DNA of 64,000 nt from Bryoerythrophyllum caledonicum (GCA_963971425.1 OZ020523.1:21557105-21621104); one strand, 5' to 3'. Shown: positions 33,601 through 45,452, numbered from the stretch's first letter. The notes: generated from the letters alone by a model not told the origin. Numbers and translations are program-made.

Positions 33601-34446
33601 ATCACTCCCTCTGTCTCTCTCGGGGTCCCCTTCGAGACGATCTCTCCTTGATGGCACTCTGCCATCTCGCCTTCTTGACGGAGATCTTGGATCTCGTCTC
33701 CCCCGAGTTCCTGCTCGCTCGCCTCTCTCAAATCTGCGTCGTGGATCTCCACCATCCTCTGGTTCAATCCAAGCTTTATCTCTCCGATTATCACCGCGAC
33801 CAGCATTCCACGAGGCATTCTTCAAGAGCCTCCTACCGTACAGCACTTGCCTCATATCGTAGCCTTCCGGAATCTTCAGTGGATCCGCCAGTGAATCTGG
33901 AAGTTCATCCTCCACCTCATCATCCTCTTCAAAATCTGCCCCATCCTCCGCCACTTCTTCCGTCTCGTCATCTGCGCCCGGCTGCTTCTCGACATGCTTA
34001 AACCCCTGGTTTCCTTGCACGGCTTGCGCCCATGCGAAGTTGTATAAATTAGGTGCGTAGCTAGTGCTGGCCGGCCGGAATGCCACCTTGTCCCTTAACC
34101 AGGTGGTTTCCTCGGTCTCTGTCCCTAATTTCTCCATACCACCTCGTCTCATGTAATCGTCTCTGCCGCGCGACCCCTTGGTTGCCCGGCTAGTCAAGTC
34201 GCCCAAGCCAACCTTCCTTCGCACCATCGGACCTTCGCCGTTCCCTTCTGTCTCGCCCTCAGTGATCACTGGCTTGTCGTCACCATTCAAGTCCTCTTTT
34301 TCCGAAAGCTCCCCCTCCTCCTGATCCTCGCCCACGCCTTCATCAGAAACTTTCACATCTTCAGCTCGAACCTCGCCTGTATCCATCAAACCTTTCTCCT
34401 TAATTTCAGTCACAGCAGTTCCATCTTCTTCCGTTTCGGAAACCAT
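27622..34446 (-). CDS. CPL3: RNA polymerase II CTD phosphatase, CPL3-like, 12 exons, 1614 residues
   Basis: Exons (minus): 34446-33032, 32574-32412, 32231-32176, 32052-31992, 31743-30160, 29968-29300, 29127-28963, 28812-28562, 28458-28347, 28239-27982, 27859-27813, 27685-27622. All junctions are GT-AG and in phase, and the total is 4845 nt. It should dephosphorylate the Pol II C-terminal repeat in the nucleus. The N-terminus is acidic, with the plant CPL3 signature YNFAWAQAVQ at about 134-144 and an Arg/Ser/Asp-rich stretch at 230-330. A helical block over exons 2-4 (NTCARLDNAVRIL, RLLQFV, FFSPKQARE) follows, then a long low-complexity middle. The FCP1 domain has DLDHT at 1306-1310, HMSMWTKLRPGIWKFL, LHVYTMGNKAYA and IDDS at 1436-1439. 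A BRCT domain (about 1500-1605; GCHVLFSRIFPVGE, VVRPAWLEASAILY) ends the protein. Arabidopsis CPL3 is shorter, about 1240 residues. The symbol could also be CPL4 by phylogeny. Confidence 0.93.
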
Positions 34447-34850
34447 CGCGCGCCTACGCCCTCACCCCAGGGTAGTAATCCTCGAGCGATCACAAACTTC
34501 TCCTCCAAACCATAACCTGCAATCTCAATGCACTCCCCTAGCCCTCAAGCGCATCGCCGCTTCCAACTCCTCCTCACATCAAAAAAAAAATCCACGCCAT
34601 TAACCTACTCCTCCAACGATTTCTTACCTCACCGCACAACCAACCGCATATCATCACCGCAAACCCCCGCAACGCGAACACCTGATCGATAACGCCGCTG
34701 AGCACTCACCACTCCCAGCAACCCTCACCGCAGAAGAAGGAAGCGCGTTTCCGAAAAAGGTAGGAGGTTGCAATGAGCGGGGTGGAGAAGCGGGGTTAGG
34801 GTTTGCCGTAGACGACGAAGAGGTGCTCCACAGGAGCTGCAAGCGAGGTC
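34447..34850 (-). promoter_or_regulatory. Probable 5' leader and promoter side of the CPL3-like gene
   Basis: The 400 bases upstream of the ATG are C-rich on the plus strand, hence G/A-rich in the transcript. There is no convincing open frame continuing the protein, and no clear TATA box. A bidirectional arrangement with the plus-strand region from 34820 is possible but unproven. Confidence 0.4.
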
Positions 34851-35054
34851 GAAACGAAGTTGGTGATGTGGCGGGAAGGAGGAAGAAGGTGGCGCCGATG
34901 CAATGGTGGCGAGGTTGTTGCGGGCGGAGCAGAAGCCGTTCGGGGTCGCAGCCGGAACTCAGAAAACAGAAACAACGAAGACACTCGTCACTCCGCTTGC
35001 ATCGCTCTCTTCTCTCTCCCCTCTCCCTCCATTTCCTTCAAACCCTAGCCTTCC

Positions 35055-35190
35055 ATGTCGCCTTCCAGGTCCCATGTCCTATGTCGCCTTCCAGATCCCA
35101 TGTCCTATGTCGCCTTCCAGGTCCCATGTCCTATGTCGCCTTCCAGATCCCATGTCCTATGTCGCCTTCCAGGTCCCATGTCTCATATCC
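35055..35190 (+). repeat. 26-bp minisatellite near the CPL3 promoter
   Basis: The unit ATGTCGCCTTCCAGRTCCCA plus TGTCCT is repeated about five times. G and A alternate at one position, so the higher-order unit is 52 bp. Because 26 is not a multiple of three, each unit shifts frame and all three plus frames stay open, which creates spurious open frames (34823-35357). A GGGTCTGGGTCTGGGTC patch follows near 35240. Confidence 0.88.
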
Positions 35191-35599
35191 CATGTCCCAG
35201 CGCCCAGCTCCCACATCTCAGGATCTCATCCGAGTCCGGGTCGGGGTCTGGGTCTGGGTCCCTTTCTGATTACCATGGCTGCATGAAACAATTTGTTTCT
35301 ATGCAAAGCCGGCAAGTTTTTTATTTTATGGAATTGCGGGTACCTCGCGCAACGTGAGGCCCGGTTCTTGGCCATTCCTGGGCCTCACGGGCGGAAGGCC
35401 CGCCATACGCAGTTTCAATGTTCGGAATAGACTCTATGGGGAAGGTCTCAAAAAAAACTTTGGGCTTTACATGGTAAGAGGCCCCATTCACGGGGCCTCT
35501 TACTATACTTTACTATACTATCAACCATTTCATGACATTTGAATTGTGAAATCTTGAGATAAAGTAGGACGACTTAAAATTCGACCAGAGGCCCAATAC

Positions 35600-35745
35600 T
35601 GCTCCCTTCTATACCCTTCCTAGATTTAAGGGACAAAATGTTGCTAGTCATTCCATCACTAATAAATTCATTGATGGATGCATAACTCATGTAAAAACAT
35701 GCTACATTTCCTTGTTGAAATCTAGGAAGGGTGTAGAAGGGAGCG
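35600..35745. repeat. Foldback element of about 145 bp
   Basis: CTCCCTTCTATACCCTTCCT at about 35604 pairs with AGGAAGGGTGTAGAAGGGAG at about 35722, extending to a 27-bp near-perfect stem around a ~90-bp loop. It could be a short MITE or a solo hairpin; target duplication is not clear. Confidence 0.7.
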
Positions 35746-35799
35746 GTAGTAGGTTTGCTAGTCGGATTTGGACTCTCCTACTTTGCGGGAGTCAAGTCT

Positions 35800-37100
35800 T
35801 AACCATGGAGGAAATGTAAGGTGAAATATCTAAACGGAACCAAAAAAAATGAAGTGTGGGTAAACTATACTCTCTTTTCCTACACCAATTACGCGTGTGT
35901 AGTAATGACAATCAATTCTCTCAAACTCTATCCAATGGCAATCTTGATATATTTTCTCCATAACATTCGAAATTCTCTAAACTTTGACCAATAGTTTCTC
36001 ACACCTCTCCCCATATTTTTTGGAATATTAAAGGGATTGGATTTATTTCACAAGTGTGATCGAGATTTTTATATTCTATTGCATGAACATCTCAATGCTC
36101 TCAAGTTCATGAATTAGTTTTATATTATTATTTCATGACAACCATTCATCCAAGTTCCTCCAATATTATTATATTACTCCAATTTAATTATATTTATATT
36201 GATACTTTATCATACATTCATCCAATATATTTATATTGATAAGGGTATGTTCACACCTAGAGTTTACTAGTACAATTTTTATAAAGTTTATGATAAAATT
36301 TGTTGTGTGAACATATCCTTATCAGTATGTTGTTGAACATACCCTTATCAGTGTGTTGTTGAACATACCCTTATTCATATAAAATAACATATATCAAAAA
36401 CCTAGTTGGTATTTGATGTAGACAAAGATAAGAGTGCTATTTCTTAGGACTTCCATCGTATTTATCAACATATATTCCACCTTCTTCAAAAGTTGAATCT
36501 TCAAAAAATGAAGAAGTTAGAGTTATTGAGGAGCTCTTACATAAGTGCATTGGACGTGCATCATTAACATATTAACATGATTGTTCTCTTCCAGAATAGC
36601 AAATGAAATCCTTACTAGATTGATGAATATACTCTAATTGTCTTTGATCAGCAAAAGTTTTTTCGACACACAACCATTGATTTGGTCTGTTCACAATGGA
36701 TTCAATGTTTGTATCTTTGCTTATGGGCAAACATAATATGGGAAGACCTTCATCATGGTAACTCTTTGGTTATGATTGCTTTGTTTGTCATTAAGATATA
36801 TATTCTAGTGTTAGTAACTTCATAATCTATTTAAGGTGCTCATTTGTTCATGTATAAGAATGAATTTTATTATATGTACTTTGATGGATTCATTCAGAAA
36901 CAAAGTAGTCTAAACAACATGAGTCGAGCTGAATGGGAGTCAATAATATAGCACTTCTTCCATAAAACTCAATCTAGAGAATAGTTTCATATGAAAACGC
37001 TTCACATTTGCAAATAAAAGAGGCACCGTAAATCATCCAAGTCCACCAATATTCAACAACTACCAAAAGTATATGTGAACACCCAGTACTCTAGTAACTT
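35800..37100. other. AT-rich gene-free region
   Basis: No supported gene. A local inverted repeat, TGATAAGGGTATGTTCACAC at about 36237 against GTGTGAACATATCCTTATCA at about 36303, is followed by two tandem TATGTTGTTGAACATACCCTTATCAG-like units to 36375. Confidence 0.5.
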
Positions 37101-37119
37101 TTGGTTATCTAGATTGTTG

Positions 37120-37705
37120 TGTAAAGAAAAATTGATAACCACAACAAATCAAAAGTCCTAACCAACATCGAATAAACAAAAAACATATACTAAAATAAGT
37201 ATATATAGTACACCGTCAAAGAATAACTACTAAATTTAGAAGAGCAGTCAAGCGTCTTCCACTTCACAAAGGGAGAATCAACGAGTGCAAGTAGTATAAG
37301 AGAATGCGGAACCTACAAGAGTACTAATGACAAACAATCACTTACAAGCGGAGGTAATCATTAAACACTCTCTAACGCACTCACAAAGTTTGACTTCTCA
37401 AAGACGTCAAGTCAAGGACGTATGCGGCACTATACGCACACACACACAATCATACGTGGATGAAAATCATCCTCAAATGAATGCAATGCGCCACAGTACG
37501 TCCCTACACCCGTAGATTAGTAACAAACTAATCTACGCTAAAATACTAGGATGCGGAGAGGCCCTCGACTATACATCTCGTGACAGCTGTCGTGAAAAGA
37601 AAGATCGATAACTACAACAGATCAAGAGTCCTAACCAACATCAAACAAACAAAAAACATACACTAAAGCAAGTATACATAGTACACCTTCAAGTGTCCCC
37701 CCTAG
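37120..37705 (-). repeat. Two direct copies of a gypsy LTR-like start
   Basis: 37131-37219 and 37606-37691 are about 85% alike by eye (shared AGTCCTAACCAACATC, ACAAAAAACATA, GTATA-AGTACACC). On the minus strand each begins CTTGAMGGTGTACTATRTAT. The 37700 copy follows a GGGGGGACACTTG tract that could be the polypurine tract of the gypsy element. A related sequence follows the second gypsy fragment at about 54110. They look like LTR 5' ends 475 bp apart. Confidence 0.5.
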
Positions 37706-37729
37706 CAATAAAGAGACCCTCTATCCAGC

Positions 37730-39400
37730 TAGGACCAAACAGCACTAATAAGACCAGATGCACGGTGATGTTGCTGCAACTTCTATACGCATCCAGACAA
37801 AGATGTCGTTCGTCACCGAATCAATAAGCATATGGAGAAGTAACAAAGAGGGGGTAGGTCGAGTGCAATGTGAGCCTCATCTTTAATGGCCTTAGACAAC
37901 TTTGTTGCCAATCCCTTGGTCAATCTTCACGTTGCCTATCCATGAATCGAAACCAAGAACTCCGACTGGATGGCAACGCACCACACATTGACAAGTCCAC
38001 AAGGAATTCAAGCTATTTCATGAGGTGAAACGTGGCCCAAAAACCTCCAGCAACAAGGGCAAGTCCAATCCCTAGACGATAGAGTAGAAAATGGCGGCCT
38101 CAAGCAAGCCATATTCCAACCACGCTGGCAATGATCACAAAACATGGAAGCTGCGCCCTTCTTCTCACCAAACACAAGACACGAAAGACCGTCTGGCGCA
38201 ACGGCCAAGTCCGGATGAACGAAGCCATCAATGGGTAAATGACAAAGAGCACAATATTTAGAGTGCTCCCGACACTCCCGCCCATCCTTGCCTTCCAGCA
38301 ACAAGATGCCACTAGGCAACACATCCTTCACGCAAAGAATAGTGTGGCTTCCAACGTTGTAGGCGCCTCACTCTATAAATAGGCGTGATTCCCCGTGGAG
38401 AAACGTTGCAGCTGAGGTCGGTAAGCACCGCTACGAATACAAGCGCACCGTAAGGTGTCACGGTTTTGAGCGATGGATAAATTCTCCATGGCCATAGGCA
38501 TGATCCGCTTGAAGAACTCCGCTCGATCTCGCACACATTGGGCCCACATCTCTAGATCATCCAAATTTACAACCGCACCAACTTTTCCTAAACGGAACTT
38601 GGTAAAATTGGCTCCTGCCCGTACAATAGCTGATACGGATTGAAAGCACCTAGTGAAGCTTGCCGGTTAAATCGGTAACCCATGGCGATCCATGGTATCA
38701 TCAGATCCCAATCATGGTGGCTACCCTAAAGTAATCCATATTTTCGTAATCCCCGCTTCATGGTCTGAACGACACGCTCGCCAAACCGTCCGCTTTCAAG
38801 TGATCCCGAGAAGTAGTACAGTGGAATATCAAAGCCTTGGTACACAAAGCTTCGAAAGCCCAAAGAAATTCATGGCCCTAATCTATCGTAACCTCAGCCA
38901 CGGCTCCAGAATGAGCTAATATCCGGTTGAGGAATGCCATGGCCGCCAACTCTGAAGAGTTTTGCGGAAGAGCCACGAGTTAATTTACTTGCTGCAATGC
39001 TCCACCATCACCAAGATATACTTGGCTCCGCGTGGAGCCACGGCAAGTGGACCAACAAAGACCAAAGACCACCGGTATCCAAGCCCCATAATAGGCAAAG
39101 GTTGCAAGTACGGTGACAAGGTGTTGAAGCTAGATTGTACCCGATCACACATTCATACCGAGAAACATATGTGGCGACTTGCTGATACATGCCGGTCCAT
39201 CAGTATTGGTTGCGCATCATCGAATGAGTTTGTCGCACACAAAAATATCCTAGGTCTTTGCGTACTTGCTGTATCAACGAAGCCCTCTAATCTGGCCTCT
39301 TAACTATGTGCCTAATCTCATCCATCCGCACCCAAAATAGAAGGCCACTCACCCAATGAAACCTTGCTATTTGGTGTACAACTCTATAACGCTCCATAGC
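37730..39400 (-). pseudogene. Gypsy integrase with C-terminal PHD-like finger
   Basis: The integrase zinc region includes VRKDLGYFCVRQTHSMMRNQY and WTGMYQQVATYVSRYE (39190-39130). The core has LPIMGLGYRWSLVFVGPLAVAPRGAKYILVMVEH near 39090-38980. Then DTLRCACIRSGAYRPQLQRFSTGN (about 38450-38380) and, from 38331, CALCHLPIDG...MFCDHCQRGWNMACLRPPF...DWTCPCC, the C4HC3 spacing of a PHD finger with the His replaced by Asn. A PHD in place of a chromodomain after integrase suggests histone-guided insertion. Several stops interrupt the frame. Confidence 0.72.
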
Positions 39401-39414
39401 AGAAAGAGCTGGGG

Positions 39415-42400
39415 GGAGTGTGTTGCAAGTCGCCGCGTTAGTATTCCTTCGGTTAGCACCTAATTGTCATTAAGTAAAACCAAAGTAAACCGCTCCGGTG
39501 TCGTTCCCACAGAGATCTATTGTTCCTTCCCTCAATGACATAAAAAAACTAAACTACCAAACACTACTCCACAAGTTAGCTTTCCTACTCATTCTTTTGC
39601 TCAAGATCCGGATCCTTCCGGATCCCAGAATTCTTACAATAGCTTCCGGAACTAATTTCCGGATAGCTGAAAGGGGTTTGATTTATCTTTATTCCTCCTC
39701 AGAGAGTCTTCCGGATGGTTTAAACGAGTGACCGGAAGGCCACTGATCATGTTTTGTGTAAGTGGCCAGATTCCCCATTACCTTGTGACTTAAAGTGGCT
39801 AGACACCCACTCTCTCTAATCCGCTAACCGGTGGACGATTGTTGTTGCCGGACCCACACCCTCACAACATCTGGATGGCCATCCGGACGCGGTCATGCAG
39901 AGGTAAATCTGGACTACAACAACATTCCGATCGGTACTACAGTGGTTCTACTGAGTGAGCTTTACAGCTTGCAAGTGAATCTCCTTTTAGACATACACAT
40001 CAATCTTTTTTCTCTATCATAGGGGGAGATTCCGGCCTCAATCAGAATCCGGGTTCAAATGGATATTTTGTGCCCTAAAGACTATGAGGCACACTTGTAC
40101 AATATGTCTATTCTCCTCCTGACTACTTTCGGACCCTAAAGAATATCAAGGCTCTCCGTAACCCCTTCTCTAGCTCTTCCGGGCGATCTCCCAATGCAAG
40201 TCCCAACCGATTACTTCAAATAAAAACACTTTAATACTCAACACACGAGAACTAAATCACCATACTCTAACTACAATGGATCTATTCTTCACAGGAAAAC
40301 ACTCAATCACCACAAGTTTATGATAGCAAAATAGTGATAGATGGAAAACGTTCTCAGTGAGAGAAACAAGATAATGAGTTTTCTAAAACTCATCTTTTAA
40401 GTACTAACTGAATTCCTTAATCTAGAATCTTCCTTATCCGCAAGAAATCTAGAAAATCTTATCCTACTAGCAAAAAGGCCTTATCCCTGAAAATCCGGAA
40501 ATCAAATCTCAGATCCAAAAATTATGGATCTTAGATCCGGATTTTCCGCTCCTAAATGGTAAGGTAGTTTATGGAATTGTTTAACCAAAGGTTTGGTAGC
40601 CGGGTGCAATCATGAGCCCCATCGTTTAATCACTAAGAACCTTAAGTAACAAACAAATCCTAACTTCAACCCTAAACCTAGGCTACGGAGTCTTCTTATT
40701 CCGGCTGCTCCTTCGCCAAGGGGATTCTTCTACAGCGCCCGTTGCCTTGTCGGTCTTCACCGGAGTTTCTTTCGGTACCTGGCTCTTGCTTCCGGAAGCT
40801 GGGGTTGCTAGCTCCGGGTCGTCAGGGAAAGGCACCACCTACGTTGCCTTCTTTGCCGTGCCGGCCGTGGTTCCCACAGCATCCTTGACACTGGAAGTCT
40901 CCTCCGGAAGAGCTTTGGATAATGGAGAAGTTGTCTTCCGGATGGTGGAGGATGGAGAGAAAGAAGGAAGTCGGAAAATTGGGGGAGTCCCTTGGAAAAG
41001 CTGCCAGAAGCGTGTTTTTCCAAGACTTGATGGTCTACGTGTCGGGTAGAAGAACCTTGTTCCAGCGCATGGATGAAGCCGCATCTGGCGTACTAAGGAT
41101 CTCCTCCTCTTGTCGCTTATCCTTATCCTTTCCGGAAGCCTCTGCTGCTCTGTTTGACGATCCGGCTACATCCGATCACGAGTCGAGGTCGAAGGATGAG
41201 TTCAGCACCACCAGTTCCTCCCGTACCACGGTGTTGGCCTCGTTGTTGGCCAAAAGCTGCATCTGCCCCCATGTCTTCTCCATCTTCCGTCCGTGATCCA
41301 TGAGGAACCGGATGATTTGCCCGCGGTTCACCTTCCCTTCCTTCTCCAAGCGTTTGTTGAAGAGGAGGCTTTGGTTGACCTTGTCAATCGTAAAACTCAG
41401 CGCCTCCCGGACCTCCACGAGCGCTTGAGCCAATGTAGTGGCCTTGTCCTTCGCCTCCTTCCGGGCTGCTCGTGCCTCCGTCACTACTACTTCCGCCATG
41501 GCCAGCTCTTGCTGCAGCTTTGCACAAGATTGAACCAAAGAAGCCTGCTGCTCCTCCAGCACGATCAACCGGGCCTTGACGTAACGTAGGTCCTTCAACC
41601 AGGGAATAACCTCCGATACCAGATCCACCTTGAGCTCGTTCATGATCTTGAACATCATCTCCGAGTTGTCTGTGATGAACTGGTTGAGCATCGAGGTCCT
41701 CCAGGCTATGTGCTGAAGCAACTCCATAATGTCCTCAGCCGGTTTTCCGCAGAGTTCCGGAGGCTTGGCATTCGGTACTCGTGGCGATCGTTGGGATGGG
41801 CCTGCCGCCACCGGATCCGCGGAGGTTGTCTCCATCTGGACAGGTGGCAATATCGTCGGTTCCGCCTCCGGCTGCACTAACTTACTTCGCTTCCGGATCT
41901 GAGGGGTATTGACTGGAGGTGGCTCTGCTGCTTTGGTCTCGTCTTTGGAGTCGGTTTCCGGTCCACCATACTTCTGAATGTTCAAAAGTTCTTCATACTT
42001 GTCTTGCTCTGCCGGTTTCAACAACTCGTGTTTGATGTAGAGATGGGTCAGGTAAGACGGAAGTAGCGATCCGGTTTTTCTCGTTGGGTGGAGGCCCTTG
42101 ACCAATCTCCCCACCAGGTCTTGCATCAACAATGCTCAATCAACGATGATCTTCCCCCGTATGGCAACCAAGAAAAGGCTTGCCCATTTGAACACCAACT
42201 GCTTGGGCTTCTCCGGATGGAAGATCGGGTTTAGAAACCCTACAACTATTTGCGCTTGAGGGCAAAGAGGTTACTCGTTGTAAACTCGTCCTTCTTGTCA
42301 GCGTGATGGTTGAACTCCCCGTCAACAAATTTGTTGTTCTTCTCCGGCACCTTCACTTCTCCGTCTCAGAAGCCATATGTGCACTTCCACTCCGCCGTTG

Positions 42401-43125
42401 TCCATCTCTCCAGTTGAGCTCGGAGACTACCGTCGTACTGGTTGTCGGGGGCTCCGATCAGCTATGACAGAGACCTTCCTCCTTCGTGCCCTATGCCACC
42501 TCCATGAGTCCGGAGCAACCTATCTTGTCGAGGTAGTGATACAAGGTGTACACGTCGTTGTTCTCCCCAGGATACTCCGGAGTTACCCTCACTATCGGTT
42601 GCCCTCCGGGAGTCGTGTTCTTCACCTTCCCCGGTTTTCCAGCTCGTTCTTCTCCAGCCAAAGCAATCCCTCAACCTTTCTTCTCTCTGGTCACACCTGC
42701 ACGCATTGACCTCACAAAAGTACTCGTACTACGAAATGCTGTTGGATGCTAAAAAACAAATGGAAACTGAGATGAGCAGAAAACAAAAGAGAGAGAGAAA
42801 GAGATAGAGCAGAAACGACAATTGTGAAGAGCTCATGTTTCTGATCCTTTTTATAATCGGCACGACGTACGGTATCCCATAACGGCTCTGGTGTTGCTTC
42901 CGAAACCCCATGATGACGTTTCCGATTTCCGGATATCTTCTGGAATACTCTGGACATTTTCCGGCTATCCGGACGTCCGATTATTGGAAAGTTGCTAAAC
43001 ACAATGACGTTTAACAATTCTATTTGAGCACGAAATCTTTATTTCTTATTTCCTACCTAGTTGTACTAGTCTGCACCGTTCTAATCACTAATTTTTTTTA
43101 ATTTTTGTTTAAGTACCGGATTTTG
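39415..43125 (-). mobile_element. 3.7-kb segment inserted between gypsy RNase H and integrase
   Basis: It interrupts gypsy pol, so it is younger than that element, but no clear inverted ends or target duplication were found. It carries a coiled-coil transposon-type protein (42132-41176). The DNA is unusually rich in TCCGG/CCGGA. The plus strand at 39403 reads GGGGGGAGTGTGTTGCAAG, like a polypurine tract plus LTR start, so it may be a truncated LTR retrotransposon. Confidence 0.5.
41176..42132 (-). pseudogene. Transposon-associated coiled-coil protein, frame broken at both ends
   Basis: A 318-residue open stretch (MLMQDLVGRLVKGLHPTRK). The upstream sequence NPIFHPEKPKQLVFKWASLF continues it in reading sense but across a stop and frame change. 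Residues about 1-60 (LLPSYLTHLYIKHELLKPAEQDKYEELL) resemble the N-terminal domain of additional ORFs in plant LTR elements. A Pro-rich linker follows, then a long coiled coil (about 150-290; EEQQASLVQSCAKLQQELAMAEVVV). Downstream, past the stop at 41176, the same protein seems to go on (SDVAGSSNRAAEASGKDKDKR...), ending in PWRRSSRNKK near 40690 with further stops and a frameshift. Function unknown. Confidence 0.55.
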
Positions 43126-43129
43126 AAGG

Positions 43130-44640
43130 TTACATCCGGAACCTTGTGGGAACGGATTCCCACAAAAGTGTCCCATGTTGTAGCTTGTACAAGACTTGAC
43201 TGTCTTCCCACGCATCGCTAACAACTTTGGCCCTATCCAGTTCCTCATCCGTTGCCAAATTAGGCAACGTCAATGCAAAGCCAGACGTCAACGTGAGGTA
43301 AGCCGGTGCATGCCACCCCGGGACCCATTCCTTGTCACAATCCTCATGCCACCTGATACCAGCCAGATCCTCCTCCAATGGGCTTGGAATGCGAGGTAGA
43401 CCATCCGCATCCAAGTTCGTGATGCCGGCCCAATGTACAACCTCAATGTCATACTCTTGAAGCAACAAAGCCCACCTGACGAGCTTGCGAGTAAACTTGT
43501 CAGACTCCATGAGCCACGTCAAAGGCTGATGGTCGGTCATCAACATAAAACGATGCCCATATAAATAGGGCCTAAAATGGGCTATGGTCAAACCGCGGCC
43601 AAAGCCTCCCTCTCATGGGATGAATAGTTGCACTCCGCGTTGTTGCTCCAAGAAGCAAACGCTACAACGTACTCTTGTCCCTCATCATCCTTCTATGTCA
43701 ACAATGCATCCAACTCTACAGCATTTCAGTCTGTGTGCAACTGAAAGGGCCATGTAGCATGCAGACCCCGCAGCATAGGCGCTGAATCAAGCTTTAGCTT
43801 CAAAGTAGCAAACGTCTGCTGCGGCTCTTGTCTCCAAGTCCATGGCTGATCTTTTCATGTGAGAATAGTCAACGGCTTAGCAATCAAGCTAAAGTTCTTG
43901 ACAAACCGGCAATGGTAATTCGCCAAGCCAAGAAAAGCTCAAAGCCGTGATACGTCAGTTGGGACATGAATCTTCTGCAACGCATCCACCTTGGCCTCTT
44001 GCACACCAAGACTCCCTAGAACAATCATGTGTCCCAAATATGGTAACTAGTCGTGGAAAAACTTGCAGTTGCTATGGTGCAAGCTCAATCTCCACTGCCG
44101 TAACCTCTTAAACATTGCCTGAAGATGCCTTACATGCTCCTGTGGACTGCTACTAAAAATGATAACATCATCAATGTAGCATCAGGCAAACGGTAAATCG
44201 GTCAACACCCGGTCCATCACCCTCTGAAACTGAGCAGGAGCGTTCTTGAGGCCAAATGGGAGAAACTTCCAATGGTAAAGTCGGATCTTTCCAATCCTAA
44301 TCAACTCCTTGCAATGCAATTTTCACTCGGTCATCTACCATCAATGGTAACTGATGATAACCAGACCACAAATCTAGAGTACTAATCACTCTAGCGTGGC
44401 CCTAAACATCAAACAGCTCCTCCGGCATGGGCATGGAATATCCGTCTGACTTGGTCTTGTAATTGGCCGGCCTGTAATGCCCATACATCCGCTTCTCCGT
44501 CCAATTGTCAAATATATCATTCTTTGATGGCATAACCGTGGCACAAGCGTACTTGCCGTTGAAGAGCTCAATCAAGTTGGCCGCCAACAATTCTTGACAA
44601 CGATTTTGAACCCCAATTTTCTCCAAGAGACTAAACTTAT
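43130..44640 (-). pseudogene. Gypsy reverse transcriptase and RNase H
   Basis: RT starts RCQELLAANLIELFNGKYACATVMPSKNDIFDNW (44600-44500) with EELFDV at 44402. The catalytic YIDD is at 44178-44167, just after an in-frame TGA. RNase H follows as VVAFASWSNNAECNYSSHEREALAAV, then AHFRPYLYGHRFMLMTDHQPLTWLMES and the terminal VHWAGITNLDADGLPR. Frames switch repeatedly between 44400 and 43600. This is a clear Ty3/gypsy pol remnant. Confidence 0.85.
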
Positions 44641-44687
44641 ACGGTTGTCGGAAGATCGGGTGGTCGTCTTCTAACTAAAGCTACTTT

Positions 44688-45452
44688 GATAATCGTGAAA
44701 CCCCTCAACACGACAACAACAACAATCCTTCTTCAGGAAGTGGTAGTGAAAATGGAGATGACCACAACAATAGAGGCGGAAGGATTGTGGAAAGCACTGC
44801 AACTCCAAATTGTGAAGAATTTGTTGATGAGTGTGATGGCAGTAGAGGGCGTGCAAGAGTGGGTGCATCAATTTGTAGAAATAGAATCGTTCAAGGACAC
44901 CATAGCACAAACATTGGAAATACAACAATGGCACTACGGGTTGCAAGAAATCAAACGGTTGTTATTGTAGCAAGGCGTTTTGACCTATACCGTGTAGACC
45001 CCCACAATGTTTTTGCATTCACAAAGGACCTTGTCCATGGACCTGCACCGGGTGCAGTGCGTAGTGTTGTTCTTGACCAGAATACACCAACGCCACTTTC
45101 CTAAAATCCATCATCTCCTACAACTTCGAATGCCAGCATTGGACTCTTCCAAGAAGGGTTAGGCTCTCTGGAGAATGTTGAAATGACATATCCAAACCCT
45201 TTCAATGCTACTACTCGTGGTAGACTCTCTACGGCCCGTAGGCCGCCTCTCCATCATCCAATGGATGAATATCAACAAGGCCGTGGAAGGACTGGAGGCG
45301 GTGGAGGGACTACAGGCCGTGGCAAAAGAAACAATGGTGAAGCATCATCTTTGAGGCCTCCTAAACGTCCTCTCAATGGAATAGGAGTAAGAGACCCAAA
45401 CGTAGTGATAGAACCGTTTGTGGACACATACGTTCCGAGACACACTTTGTAA
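44688..45452 (+). pseudogene. Unrecognised low-complexity protein fragment, 254 codons with one stop
   Basis: One plus frame runs from 44688 (DNRETPQHDNNNNPSSGSG) to TAA 45450-45452 with a single internal TAA at 45102. It has an Asn/Ser/Asp-rich head, a central VVIVARRFDLYRVDPHNVFAFTK block and a Gly/Arg-rich tail (GRGRTGGGGGTTGRGKRNN). It begins right where the gypsy RT ends and stops 6 bases before the hAT-like insertion. I do not recognise it; it could be gag-like. Confidence 0.4.

Larger units (their letters stand above)
37706..44640 (-). mobile_element. Decayed Ty3/gypsy retrotransposon with a nested insertion
   Basis: Reading down the minus strand gives RT (about 44630-43650), RNase H (43640-43130), a 3.7-kb foreign segment (about 43125-39415), integrase (about 39400-38500), a PHD-like finger (38340-38010) and a further conserved tail (38000-37730). 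RT-RH-IN order is Ty3/gypsy. Stops and frameshifts are everywhere, so it is inactive. The PHD and tail parts match 53340-54080 on the other strand, a second copy of the same family. Confidence 0.82.

Noticed and set aside
33218-33862. Plus-strand 214-residue protein
   Set aside because: It is antisense to CPL3 exon 1, and its Ser/Leu/Arg-rich sequence mirrors the Arg/Asp/Glu codons of that exon.
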